Below, piece after piece: positions 39,596-53,441 of a stretch of 64,000 nt of DNA. Positions within the stretch are counted from its first letter, which is position 1. Each line of letters begins with the position of its first letter. The translations under genes were made by a program, and so were the position numbers. The stretch comes from Dichetophora obliterata (lineage: Eukaryota > Arthropoda > Insecta > Diptera > Sciomyzidae), in contig OY986439.1 of the NCBI GenBank assembly GCA_963920525.1, forward strand, positions 43,026,485 to 43,090,484. Direction: 5' to 3'. Under the pieces are notes generated by a model. The model saw only the letters and a program-made list of their open reading frames with translations, ran no database searches and was not told where the DNA came from.

Positions 39596-42500
39596 CGTGG
39601 TTTTTTGCGATTTTTTTGGTTTTTTAGCCATAACTTCTAAACCATACATCATAAAAGGACGATTTATGCATCAAAATGTTCCTTAAGCTACTGCCCACAA
39701 GACTGTATCCTTAAAATAATTTTAAAAATTAGATTTCATGTTAATTTCATGTGCCCTTTTTTGTCAATTTTTATTTTTTTTATTTATTTTCTAAAATAAA
39801 AACTACATATCAGATAAGGACGATTCATGCATTAAAATGAGCACCATGTCCTCGTCCTTAAGAAGGGATTACTCCTTTGTCCAAATGCCGTTTGCTCTAT
39901 CTCTTGTAGTTTAGGAGTTGTAGAACACTTTTTGGAGTGGTAGCTGGCCAAAAACATGCGCTTTTTCCGTCATAACTCCCAAACCATACATCCTACAAGG
40001 ACGATTTATGCACCAAATTGTTTCTAATACATATATACACAAGACTGCATATTCAGAAAAAAGTTTTCTGGAATTTGATTTTTTTCAAGAATCTTGGTTA
40101 AAATTTTTTTACAAGAATCATAGTTTTTGACGTGGTTTTTTGCGATTTTTTTGGTTTTTTAGCCATAACTTCTAAACCATACATCATAAAAGGACGATTT
40201 ATGCATCAAAATGTTCCTTAAGCTACTGCCCACAAGACTGTATCCTTAAAATAATTTTAAAAATTAGATTTCATGTTAATTTCATGTGCCCTTTTTTATA
40301 TATTTTTATTTTTTTTATTTATTTTCTAAAATAAAAACTACATATCAGATAAGGACGATTCATGCATTAAAATGAGCACCAGGTCCTCGTCCTTAAGAAG
40401 GAATACTCCTTTGTCCAAATGCCGTTTGCTCTATCTCTTGTAGTTTAGGAGTTGTAGAACACTTTTTGGAGTGGAAGCTGGCCAAAAACATGTGCTTTTT
40501 CCGTCATAACTCCCAAACCATACATCCTACAAGGACGATTTATGCACCAAATTGTTTCTAATACATATATACACAAGACTGCATATTCAGAAAATAGTTT
40601 TCTGGAATTTGATTTTTTTCAAGAATCTTGGTTAAAATTTTTTACATGAATCATAGTTTTTGACGTGGTTTTTTGCGATTTTTTTGGTTTTTTAGCCATA
40701 ACTTCTAAACCATACATCATAAAAGGACGATTTATGCATCAAAATGTTCCTTAAGCTACTGACCACAAGACTGTATCCTTAAAATAATTTTAAAAATTAG
40801 ATTTCATGTTAATTTCATGTGCCCTTTTTTGTCAATTTTTATTTTTTTTATTTATTTTCTAAAATAAAAACTACATGTACATACATAAGGACGATTCATG
40901 CATTAAAATGAGCACCAGGTCCTCGTCCTTAAGAAGGGATATTCCTTTGTCCAAATGCCGTTTGCTCTATCTCTTGTAGTTTAGGAGTTGTAGAACACTT
41001 TTTGGAGTGGAAGCTGGCCAAAAACATGCGCTTTTTCCGTCATAACTCCCAAACCATACATCCTACAAGGACGATTTATGCACCAAATTGTTTCTAATAC
41101 ATATAAACACAAGACTGCATATTCAGAAAAAAGTTTTCTGGAATTTGATTTTTTTCAAGAATCTTGGTTAAAATTTTTTTACAAGAATCATAGTTTTTGA
41201 CGTGGTTTTTTGCGATTTTTTTGGTTTTTTAGCCATAACTTCTAAACCATACATCATAAAAGGACGATTTATGCATCAAAATGTTCCTTAAGCTACTGAC
41301 CACAAGACTGTATCCTTAAAATAATTTTAAAAATTAGATTTCATGTTAATTTCATGTGCCCTTTTTTATCAATTTTTATTTTTTTTATTTATTTTCTAAA
41401 ATAAAAACTACATATCAGATAAGGACGATTCATGCATTAAAATGAGCACCAGGTCCTCGTCCTTAAGAAGGAATACTCCTTTGTCCAAATGCCGTTTGCT
41501 CTATCTCTTGTAGTTTAGGAGTTGTAGAACACTTTTTGGAGTGGAAGCTGGCCAAAAACATGTGCTTTTTTCGTCATAACTCCCAAACCATACATCCTAC
41601 AAGGACGATTTATGCACCAAATTGTTTCTAATACATATATACACAAGACTGCATATTCAGAAAATAGTTTTCTGGAATTTGATTTTTTTCAAGAATCTTG
41701 GTTAAAATTTTTTACATGAATCATAGTTTTTGACGTGGTTTTTTGCGATTTTTTTGGTTTTTTAGCCATAACTTCTAAACCATACATCATAAAAGGACGA
41801 TTTATGCATCAAAATGTTCCTTAAGCTACTGACCACAAGACTGTATCGTTAAAATAATTTTAAAAATTAGATTTCATGTTAATTTCATGTGCCCTTTTTT
41901 GTCAATTTTTATTTTTTTTATTTATTTTCTAAAATAAAAACTACATGTCAGATAAGGACGATTCATGCATTAAAATGAGCACCAGGTCCTCGTCCTTAAG
42001 AAGGGATATTCCTTTGTCCAAATGCCGTTTGCTCTATCTCTTGTAGTTTAGGAGTTGTAGAACACTTTTTGGAGTGGAAGCTGGCCAAAAACATGCGCTT
42101 TTTCCGTCATAACTCCCAAACCATACATCCTACAAGGACGATTTATGCACCAAATTGTTTCTAATACATATAAACACAAGACTGCATATTCAGAAAAAAG
42201 TTTTCTGGAATTTGATTTTTTTCAAGAATCTTGGTTAAAATTTTTTTACAAGAATCATAGTTTTTGACGTGGTTTTTTGCGATTTTTTTGGTTTTTTAGC
42301 CATAACTTCTAAACCATACATCATAAAAGGACGATTTATGCATCAAAATGTTCCTTAAGCTACTGACCACAAGACTGTATCCTTAAAATAATTTTAAAAA
42401 TTAGATTTCATGTTAATTTCATGTGCCCTTTTTTGTCAATTTTTATTTTTTTTATTTATTTTCTAAAATAAAAACTACATGTCAGATAAGGACGATTCAT

Positions 42501-45442
42501 GCATTAAAATGAGCACCAGGTCCTCGTCCTTAAGAAGGGATATTCCTTTGTCCAAATGCCGTTTGCTCTATCTCTTGTAGTTTAGGAGTTGTAGAACACT
42601 TTTTGGAGTGGAAGCTGGCCAAAAACATGCGCTTTTTCCGTCATAACTCCCAAACCATACATCCTACAAGGACGATTTATGCACCAAATGGTTTCTAATA
42701 CATATAAACACAAGACTGCATATTCAGAAAAAAGTTTTCTGGAATTTGATTTTTTTCAAGAATCTTGGTTAAAATTTTTTTACAAGAATCATAGTTTTTG
42801 ACGTGGTTTTTTGCGATTTTTTTGGTTTTTTAGCCATAACTTCTAAACCATACATCATAAAAGGACGATTTATGCATCAAAATGTTCCTTAAGCTACTGC
42901 CCACAAGACTGTATCCTTAAAATAATTTTAAAAATTAGATTTCATGTTAATTTCATGTGCCCTTTTTTATCAATTTTTATTTTTTTTATTTATTTTCTAA
43001 AATAAAAACTACATATCAGATAAGGACGATTCATGCATTAAAATGAGCACCAGGTCCTCGTCCTTAAGAAGGGATACTCCTTTGTCCAAATGCCGTTTGC
43101 TCTATCTCTTGTAGTTTAGGAGTTGTAGAACACTTTTTGGAGTGGAAGCTGGCCAAAAACATGTGCTTTTTCCGTCATAACTCCCAAACCATACATCCTA
43201 CAAAGACGATTTATGCACCAAATTGTTTCTAATACATATATACACAAGACTGCATATTCAGAAAAAAGTTTTCTGGAATTTGATTTTTTTCAAGAATCTT
43301 GGTTAAAATTTTTTACATGAATCATAGTTTTTGACGTGGTTTTTTGCGATTTTTTTGGTTTTTTAGCCATAACTTCTAAACCATACATCATAAAAGGACG
43401 ATTTATGCATCAAAATGTTCCTTAAGCTACTGCCCACAAGACTGTATCCTTAAAATAATTTTAAAAATTAGATTTCATGTTAATTTCATGTGCCCTTTTT
43501 TGTCAATTTTTATTTTTTTTATTTATTTTCTAAAATAAAAACTACATATCAGATAAGGACGATTCATGCATTAAAATGAGCACCAGGTCCTCGTCCTTAA
43601 GAAGGGATACTCCTTTGTCCAAATGCCGTTTGCTCTATCTCTTGTAGTTTAGGAGTTGTAGAACACTTTTTGGAGTGGAAGCTGGCCAAAAACATGCGCT
43701 TTTTCCGTCATAACTCCCAAACCATACATCCTACAAGGACGATTTATGCACCAAATTGTTTCTAATACATATATACACAAGACTGCATATTCAGAAAAAA
43801 GTTTTCTGGAATTTGATTTTTTTCAAGAATCTTGGTTAAAATTTTTTACATGAATCATAGTTTTTGACGTGGTTTTTTGCGATTTTTTTGGTTTTTTAGC
43901 CATAACTTCTAAACCATACATCATAAAAGGACGATTTATGCATCAAAATGTTCCTTAAGCTACTGCCCACAAGACTGTATCCTTAAAATAATTTTAAAAA
44001 TTAGATTTCATGTTAATTTCATGTGCCCTTTTTTGTCAATTTTTATTTTTTTTATTTATTTTCTAAAATAAAAACTACATATCAGATAAGGACGATTCAT
44101 GCATTAAAATGAGCACCAGGTCCTCGTCCTTAAGAAGGGATACTCCTTTGTCCAAATGCCGTTTGCTCTATCTCTTGTAGTTTAGGAGTTGTAGAACACT
44201 TTTTGGAGTGGAAGCTGGCCAAAAACATGCGCTTTTTCCGTCATAACTCCCAAACCATACATCCTACAAGGACGATTTATGCACCAAATTGTTTCTAATA
44301 CATATATACACAAGACTGCATATTCAGAAAAAAGTTTTCTGGAATTTGATTTTTTTCAAGAATCTTGGTTAAAATTTTTTACATGAATCATAGTTTTTGA
44401 CGTGGTTTTTTGCGATTTTTTTGGTTTTTTAGCCATAACTTCTAAACCATACATCATAAAAGGACGATTTATGCATCAAAATGTTCCTTAAGCTACTGCC
44501 CACAAGACTGTATCCTTAAAATAATTTTAAAAATTAGATTTCATGTTAATTTCATGTGCCCTTTTTTGTCAATTTTTATTTTTTTTATTTATTTTCTAAA
44601 ATAAAAACTACATGTCAGATAAGGACGATTCATGCATTAAAATGAGCACCAGGTCCTCGTCCTTAAGAAGGGATATTCCTTTGTCCAAATGCCGTTTGCT
44701 CTATCTCTTGTAGTTTAGGAGTTGTAGAACACTTTTTGGAGTGGAAGCTGGCCAAAAACATGCGCTTTTTCCGTCATAACTCCCAAACCATACATCCTAC
44801 AAGGACGATTTATGCACCAAATGGTTTCTAATACATATAAACACAAGACTGCATATTCAGAAAAAAGTTTTCTGGAATTTGATTTTTTTCAAGAATCTTG
44901 GTTAAAATTTTTTTACAAGAATCATAGTTTTTGACGTGGTTTTTTGCGATTTTTTTGGTTTTTTAGCCATAACTTCTAAACCATACATCATAAAAGGACG
45001 ATTTATGCATCAAAATGTTCCTTAAGCTACTGACCACAAGACTGTATCCTTAAAATAATTTTAAAAATTAGATTTCATGTTAATTTCATGTGCCCTTTTT
45101 TGTCAATTTTTATTTTTTTTATTTATTTTCTAAAATAAAAACTACATGTCAGATAAGGACGATTCATGCATTAAAATGAGCACCAGGTCCTCGTCCTTAA
45201 GAAGGGATATTCCTTTGTCCAAATGCCGTTTGCTCTATCTCTTGTAGTTTAGGAGTTGTAGAACACTTTTTGGAGTGGAAGCTGGCCAAAAACATGCGCT
45301 TTTTCCGTCATAACTCCCAAACCATACATCCTACAAGGACGATTTATGCACCAAATGGTTTCTAATACATATAAACACAAGACTGCATATTCAGAAAAAA
45401 GTTTTCTGGAATTTGATTTTTTTCAAGAATCTTGGTTAAAAT
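39570..45442 (+). repeat. Higher-order repeat block H3, copy 1 (5873 bp, 11 units)
   Basis: Private variants recur 5873 bp downstream: CTTTTTTATATATTTT (40291 and 46164), CTACATGTACATACATAAGG (40871 and 46744), TGTGCTTTTTTCGTC, TATCGTTAAAA and CCAAATGGTTTC (42684 and 48557). The length is close to eleven 533-bp units. The block is followed immediately by its second copy. Confidence 0.9.
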
Positions 45443-48400
45443 TTTTTTACATGAATCATAGTTTTTGACGTGGTTTTTTGCGATTTTTTTGGTTTTTTAG
45501 CCATAACTTCTAAACCATACATCATAAAAGGACGATTTATGCATCAAAATGTTCCTTAAGCTACTGCCCACAAGACTGTATCCTTAAAATAATTTTAAAA
45601 ATTAGATTTCATGTTAATTTCATGTGCCCTTTTTTGTCAATTTTTATTTTTTTTATTTATTTTCTAAAATAAAAACTACATATCAGATAAGGACGATTCA
45701 TGCATTAAAATGAGCACCATGTCCTCGTCCTTAAGAAGGGATTACTCCTTTGTCCAAATGCCGTTTGCTCTATCTCTTGTAGTTTAGGAGTTGTAGAACA
45801 CTTTTTGGAGTGGTAGCTGGCCAAAAACATGCGCTTTTTCCGTCATAACTCCCAAACCATACATCCTACAAGGACGATTTATGCACCAAATTGTTTCTAA
45901 TACATATATACACAAGACTGCATATTCAGAAAAAAGTTTTCTGGAATTTGATTTTTTTCAAGAATCTTGGTTAAAATTTTTTTACAAGAATCATAGTTTT
46001 TGACGTGGTTTTTTGCGATTTTTTTGGTTTTTTAGCCATAACTTCTAAACCATACATCATAAAAGGACGATTTATGCATCAAAATGTTCCTTAAGCTACT
46101 GCCCACAAGACTGTATCCTTAAAATAATTTTAAAAATTAGATTTCATGTTAATTTCATGTGCCCTTTTTTATATATTTTTATTTTTTTTATTTATTTTCT
46201 AAAATAAAAACTACATATCAGATAAGGACGATTCATGCATTAAAATGAGCACCAGGTCCTCGTCCTTAAGAAGGAATACTCCTTTGTCCAAATGCCGTTT
46301 GCTCTATCTCTTGTAGTTTAGGAGTTGTAGAACACTTTTTGGAGTGGAAGCTGGCCAAAAACATGTGCTTTTTCCGTCATAACTCCCAAACCATACATCC
46401 TACAAGGACGATTTATGCACCAAATTGTTTCTAATACATATATACACAAGACTGCATATTCAGAAAATAGTTTTCTGGAATTTGATTTTTTTCAAGAATC
46501 TTGGTTAAAATTTTTTACATGAATCATAGTTTTTGACGTGGTTTTTTGCGATTTTTTTGGTTTTTTAGCCATAACTTCTAAACCATACATCATAAAAGGA
46601 CGATTTATGCATCAAAATGTTCCTTAAGCTACTGACCACAAGACTGTATCCTTAAAATAATTTTAAAAATTAGATTTCATGTTAATTTCATGTGCCCTTT
46701 TTTGTCAATTTTTATTTTTTTTATTTATTTTCTAAAATAAAAACTACATGTACATACATAAGGACGATTCATGCATTAAAATGAGCACCAGGTCCTCGTC
46801 CTTAAGAAGGGATATTCCTTTGTCCAAATGCCGTTTGCTCTATCTCTTGTAGTTTAGGAGTTGTAGAACACTTTTTGGAGTGGAAGCTGGCCAAAAACAT
46901 GCGCTTTTTCCGTCATAACTCCCAAACCATACATCCTACAAGGACGATTTATGCACCAAATTGTTTCTAATACATATAAACACAAGACTGCATATTCAGA
47001 AAAAAGTTTTCTGGAATTTGATTTTTTTCAAGAATCTTGGTTAAAATTTTTTTACAAGAATCATAGTTTTTGACGTGGTTTTTTGCGATTTTTTTGGTTT
47101 TTTAGCCATAACTTCTAAACCATACATCATAAAAGGACGATTTATGCATCAAAATGTTCCTTAAGCTACTGACCACAAGACTGTATCCTTAAAATAATTT
47201 TAAAAATTAGATTTCATGTTAATTTCATGTGCCCTTTTTTATCAATTTTTATTTTTTTTATTTATTTTCTAAAATAAAAACTACATATCAGATAAGGACG
47301 ATTCATGCATTAAAATGAGCACCAGGTCCTCGTCCTTAAGAAGGAATACTCCTTTGTCCAAATGCCGTTTGCTCTATCTCTTGTAGTTTAGGAGTTGTAG
47401 AACACTTTTTGGAGTGGAAGCTGGCCAAAAACATGTGCTTTTTTCGTCATAACTCCCAAACCATACATCCTACAAGGACGATTTATGCACCAAATTGTTT
47501 CTAATACATATATACACAAGACTGCATATTCAGAAAATAGTTTTCTGGAATTTGATTTTTTTCAAGAATCTTGGTTAAAATTTTTTACATGAATCATAGT
47601 TTTTGACGTGGTTTTTTGCGATTTTTTTGGTTTTTTAGCCATAACTTCTAAACCATACATCATAAAAGGACGATTTATGCATCAAAATGTTCCTTAAGCT
47701 ACTGACCACAAGACTGTATCGTTAAAATAATTTTAAAAATTAGATTTCATGTTAATTTCATGTGCCCTTTTTTGTCAATTTTTATTTTTTTTATTTATTT
47801 TCTAAAATAAAAACTACATGTCAGATAAGGACGATTCATGCATTAAAATGAGCACCAGGTCCTCGTCCTTAAGAAGGGATATTCCTTTGTCCAAATGCCG
47901 TTTGCTCTATCTCTTGTAGTTTAGGAGTTGTAGAACACTTTTTGGAGTGGAAGCTGGCCAAAAACATGCGCTTTTTCCGTCATAACTCCCAAACCATACA
48001 TCCTACAAGGACGATTTATGCACCAAATTGTTTCTAATACATATAAACACAAGACTGCATATTCAGAAAAAAGTTTTCTGGAATTTGATTTTTTTCAAGA
48101 ATCTTGGTTAAAATTTTTTTACAAGAATCATAGTTTTTGACGTGGTTTTTTGCGATTTTTTTGGTTTTTTAGCCATAACTTCTAAACCATACATCATAAA
48201 AGGACGATTTATGCATCAAAATGTTCCTTAAGCTACTGACCACAAGACTGTATCCTTAAAATAATTTTAAAAATTAGATTTCATGTTAATTTCATGTGCC
48301 CTTTTTTGTCAATTTTTATTTTTTTTATTTATTTTCTAAAATAAAAACTACATGTCAGATAAGGACGATTCATGCATTAAAATGAGCACCAGGTCCTCGT

Positions 48401-51315
48401 CCTTAAGAAGGGATATTCCTTTGTCCAAATGCCGTTTGCTCTATCTCTTGTAGTTTAGGAGTTGTAGAACACTTTTTGGAGTGGAAGCTGGCCAAAAACA
48501 TGCGCTTTTTCCGTCATAACTCCCAAACCATACATCCTACAAGGACGATTTATGCACCAAATGGTTTCTAATACATATAAACACAAGACTGCATATTCAG
48601 AAAAAAGTTTTCTGGAATTTGATTTTTTTCAAGAATCTTGGTTAAAATTTTTTTACAAGAATCATAGTTTTTGACGTGGTTTTTTGCGATTTTTTTGGTT
48701 TTTTAGCCATAACTTCTAAACCATACATCATAAAAGGACGATTTATGCATCAAAATGTTCCTTAAGCTACTGCCCACAAGACTGTATCCTTAAAATAATT
48801 TTAAAAATTAGATTTCATGTTAATTTCATGTGCCCTTTTTTATCAATTTTTATTTTTTTTATTTATTTTCTAAAATAAAAACTACATATCAGATAAGGAC
48901 GATTCATGCATTAAAATGAGCACCAGGTCCTCGTCCTTAAGAAGGGATACTCCTTTGTCCAAATGCCGTTTGCTCTATCTCTTGTAGTTTAGGAGTTGTA
49001 GAACACTTTTTGGAGTGGAAGCTGGCCAAAAACATGTGCTTTTTCCGTCATAACTCCCAAACCATACATCCTACAAAGACGATTTATGCACCAAATTGTT
49101 TCTAATACATATATACACAAGACTGCATATTCAGAAAAAAGTTTTCTGGAATTTGATTTTTTTCAAGAATCTTGGTTAAAATTTTTTACATGAATCATAG
49201 TTTTTGACGTGGTTTTTTGCGATTTTTTTGGTTTTTTAGCCATAACTTCTAAACCATACATCATAAAAGGACGATTTATGCATCAAAATGTTCCTTAAGC
49301 TACTGCCCACAAGACTGTATCCTTAAAATAATTTTAAAAATTAGATTTCATGTTAATTTCATGTGCCCTTTTTTGTCAATTTTTATTTTTTTTATTTATT
49401 TTCTAAAATAAAAACTACATATCAGATAAGGACGATTCATGCATTAAAATGAGCACCAGGTCCTCGTCCTTAAGAAGGGATACTCCTTTGTCCAAATGCC
49501 GTTTGCTCTATCTCTTGTAGTTTAGGAGTTGTAGAACACTTTTTGGAGTGGAAGCTGGCCAAAAACATGCGCTTTTTCCGTCATAACTCCCAAACCATAC
49601 ATCCTACAAGGACGATTTATGCACCAAATTGTTTCTAATACATATATACACAAGACTGCATATTCAGAAAAAAGTTTTCTGGAATTTGATTTTTTTCAAG
49701 AATCTTGGTTAAAATTTTTTACATGAATCATAGTTTTTGACGTGGTTTTTTGCGATTTTTTTGGTTTTTTAGCCATAACTTCTAAACCATACATCATAAA
49801 AGGACGATTTATGCATCAAAATGTTCCTTAAGCTACTGCCCACAAGACTGTATCCTTAAAATAATTTTAAAAATTAGATTTCATGTTAATTTCATGTGCC
49901 CTTTTTTGTCAATTTTTATTTTTTTTATTTATTTTCTAAAATAAAAACTACATATCAGATAAGGACGATTCATGCATTAAAATGAGCACCAGGTCCTCGT
50001 CCTTAAGAAGGGATACTCCTTTGTCCAAATGCCGTTTGCTCTATCTCTTGTAGTTTAGGAGTTGTAGAACACTTTTTGGAGTGGAAGCTGGCCAAAAACA
50101 TGCGCTTTTTCCGTCATAACTCCCAAACCATACATCCTACAAGGACGATTTATGCACCAAATTGTTTCTAATACATATATACACAAGACTGCATATTCAG
50201 AAAAAAGTTTTCTGGAATTTGATTTTTTTCAAGAATCTTGGTTAAAATTTTTTACATGAATCATAGTTTTTGACGTGGTTTTTTGCGATTTTTTTGGTTT
50301 TTTAGCCATAACTTCTAAACCATACATCATAAAAGGACGATTTATGCATCAAAATGTTCCTTAAGCTACTGCCCACAAGACTGTATCCTTAAAATAATTT
50401 TAAAAATTAGATTTCATGTTAATTTCATGTGCCCTTTTTTGTCAATTTTTATTTTTTTTATTTATTTTCTAAAATAAAAACTACATGTCAGATAAGGACG
50501 ATTCATGCATTAAAATGAGCACCAGGTCCTCGTCCTTAAGAAGGGATATTCCTTTGTCCAAATGCCGTTTGCTCTATCTCTTGTAGTTTAGGAGTTGTAG
50601 AACACTTTTTGGAGTGGAAGCTGGCCAAAAACATGCGCTTTTTCCGTCATAACTCCCAAACCATACATCCTACAAGGACGATTTATGCACCAAATGGTTT
50701 CTAATACATATAAACACAAGACTGCATATTCAGAAAAAAGTTTTCTGGAATTTGATTTTTTTCAAGAATCTTGGTTAAAATTTTTTTACAAGAATCATAG
50801 TTTTTGACGTGGTTTTTTGCGATTTTTTTGGTTTTTTAGCCATAACTTCTAAACCATACATCATAAAAGGACGATTTATGCATCAAAATGTTCCTTAAGC
50901 TACTGACCACAAGACTGTATCCTTAAAATAATTTTAAAAATTAGATTTCATGTTAATTTCATGTGCCCTTTTTTGTCAATTTTTATTTTTTTTATTTATT
51001 TTCTAAAATAAAAACTACATGTCAGATAAGGACGATTCATGCATTAAAATGAGCACCAGGTCCTCGTCCTTAAGAAGGGATATTCCTTTGTCCAAATGCC
51101 GTTTGCTCTATCTCTTGTAGTTTAGGAGTTGTAGAACACTTTTTGGAGTGGAAGCTGGCCAAAAACATGCGCTTTTTCCGTCATAACTCCCAAACCATAC
51201 ATCCTACAAGGACGATTTATGCACCAAATGGTTTCTAATACATATAAACACAAGACTGCATATTCAGAAAAAAGTTTTCTGGAATTTGATTTTTTTCAAG
51301 AATCTTGGTTAAAAT
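45443..51315 (+). repeat. Higher-order repeat block H3, copy 2 (5873 bp)
   Basis: This is the direct tandem copy of 39570-45442 at a constant offset of 5873, with no difference noticed at the landmarks checked. The constant offset without indels suggests a recent duplication, or possibly an assembly duplication. Confidence 0.9.
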
Positions 51316-53441
51316 TTTTTTACATGAATCATAGTTTTTGACGTGGTTTTTTGCGATTTTTTTGGTTTTTTAGCCATAACTTCTAAACCATACATCATAA
51401 AAGGACGATTTATGCATCAAAATGTTCCTTAAGCTACTGCCCACAAGACTGTATCCTTAAAATAATTTTAAAAATTAGATTTCATGTTAATTTCATGTGC
51501 CCTTTTTTATCAATTTTTATTTTTTTTATTTATTTTCTAAAATAAAAACTACATATCAGATAAGGACGATTCATGCATTAAAATGAGCACCAGGTCCTCG
51601 TCCTTAAGAAGGGATACTCCTTTGTCCAAATGCCGTTTGCTCTATCTCTTGTAGTTTAGGAGTTGTAGAACACTTTTTGGAGTGGAAGCTGGCCAAAAAC
51701 ATGCGCTTTTTCCGTCATAACTCCCAAACCATACATCCTACAAGGACGATTTATGCACCAAATGGTTTCTAATACATATAAACACAAGACTGCATATTCA
51801 GAAAAAAGTTTTCTGGAATTTGATTTTTTTCAAGAATCTTGGTTAAAATTTTTTTACAAGAATCATAGTTTTTGACGTGGTTTTTTGCGATTTTTTTGGT
51901 TTTTTAGCCATAACTTCTAAACCATACATCATAAAAGGACGATTTATGCATCAAAATGTTCCTTAAGCTACTGACCACAAGACTGTATCCTTAAAATAAT
52001 TTTAAAAATTAGATTTCATGTTAATTTCATGTGCCCTTTTTTGTCAATTTTTATTTTTTTTATTTATTTTCTAAAATAAAAACTACATGTCAGATAAGGA
52101 CGATTCATGCATTAAAATGAGCACCAGGTCCTCGTCCTTAAGAAGGGATATTCCTTTGTCCAAATGCCGTTTGCTCTATCTCTTGTAGTTTAGGAGTTGT
52201 AGAACACTTTTTGGAGTGGAAGCTGGCCAAAAACATGCGCTTTTTCCGTCATAACTCCCAAACCATACATCCTACAAGGACGATTTATGCACCAAATGGT
52301 TTCTAATACATATAAACACAAGACTGCATATTCAGAAAAAAGTTTTCTGGAATTTGATTTTTTTCAAGAATCTTGGTTAAAATTTTTTTACAAGAATCAT
52401 AGTTTTTGACGTGGTTTTTTGCGATTTTTTTGGTTTTTTAGCCATAACTTCTAAACCATACATCATAAAAGGACGATTTATGCATCAAAATGTTCCTTAA
52501 GCTACTGCCCACAAGACTGTATCCTTAAAATAATTTTAAAAATTAGATTTCATGTTAATTTCATGTGCCCTTTTTTATCAATTTTTATTTTTTTTATTTA
52601 TTTTCTAAAATAAAAACTACATATCAGATAAGGACGATTCATGCATTAAAATGAGCACCAGGTCCTCGTCCTTAAGAAGGGATACTCCTTTGTCCAAATG
52701 CCGTTTGCTCTATCTCTTGTAGTTTAGGAGTTGTAGAACACTTTTTGGAGTGGAAGCTGGCCAAAAACATGCGCTTTTTCCGTCATAACTCCCAAACCAT
52801 ACATCCTACAAGGACGATTTATGCACCAAATGGTTTCTAATACATATAAACACAAGACTGCATATTCAGAAAAAAGTTTTCTGGAATTTGATTTTTTTCA
52901 AGAATCTTGGTTAAAATTTTTTTACAAGAATCATAGTTTTTGACGTGGTTTTTTGCGATTTTTTTGGTTTTTTAGCCATAACTTCTAAACCATACATCAT
53001 AAAAGGACGATTTATGCATCAAAATGTTCCTTAAGCTACTGACCACAAGACTGTATCCTTAAAATAATTTTAAAAATTAGATTTCATGTTAATTTCATGT
53101 GCCCTTTTTTGTCAATTTTTATTTTTTTTATTTATTTTCTAAAATAAAAACTACATGTCAGATAAGGACGATTCATGCATTAAAATGAGCACCAGGTCCT
53201 CGTCCTTAAGAAGGGATATTCCTTTGTCCAAATGCCGTTTGCTCTATCTCTTGTAGTTTAGGAGTTGTAGAACACTTTTTGGAGTGGAAGCTGGCCAAAA
53301 ACATGCGCTTTTTCCGTCATAACTCCCAAACCATACATCCTACAAGGACGATTTATGCACCAAATGGTTTCTAATACATATAAACACAAGACTGCATATT
53401 CAGAAAAAAGTTTTCTGGAATTTGATTTTTTTCAAGAATCT
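51306..53441 (+). repeat. Two-unit (1068-bp) tandem repeats
   Basis: Two copies of a dimer lie in tandem. In each, the first unit has CCTTTTTTATC plus GGGATACTCC and the second has CCTTTTTTGTC, CTACATGTCAG plus GGGATATTCC. The landmark CCTTTTTTAT falls at 51501, 52569 and 53637, a spacing of 1068. Confidence 0.85.
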
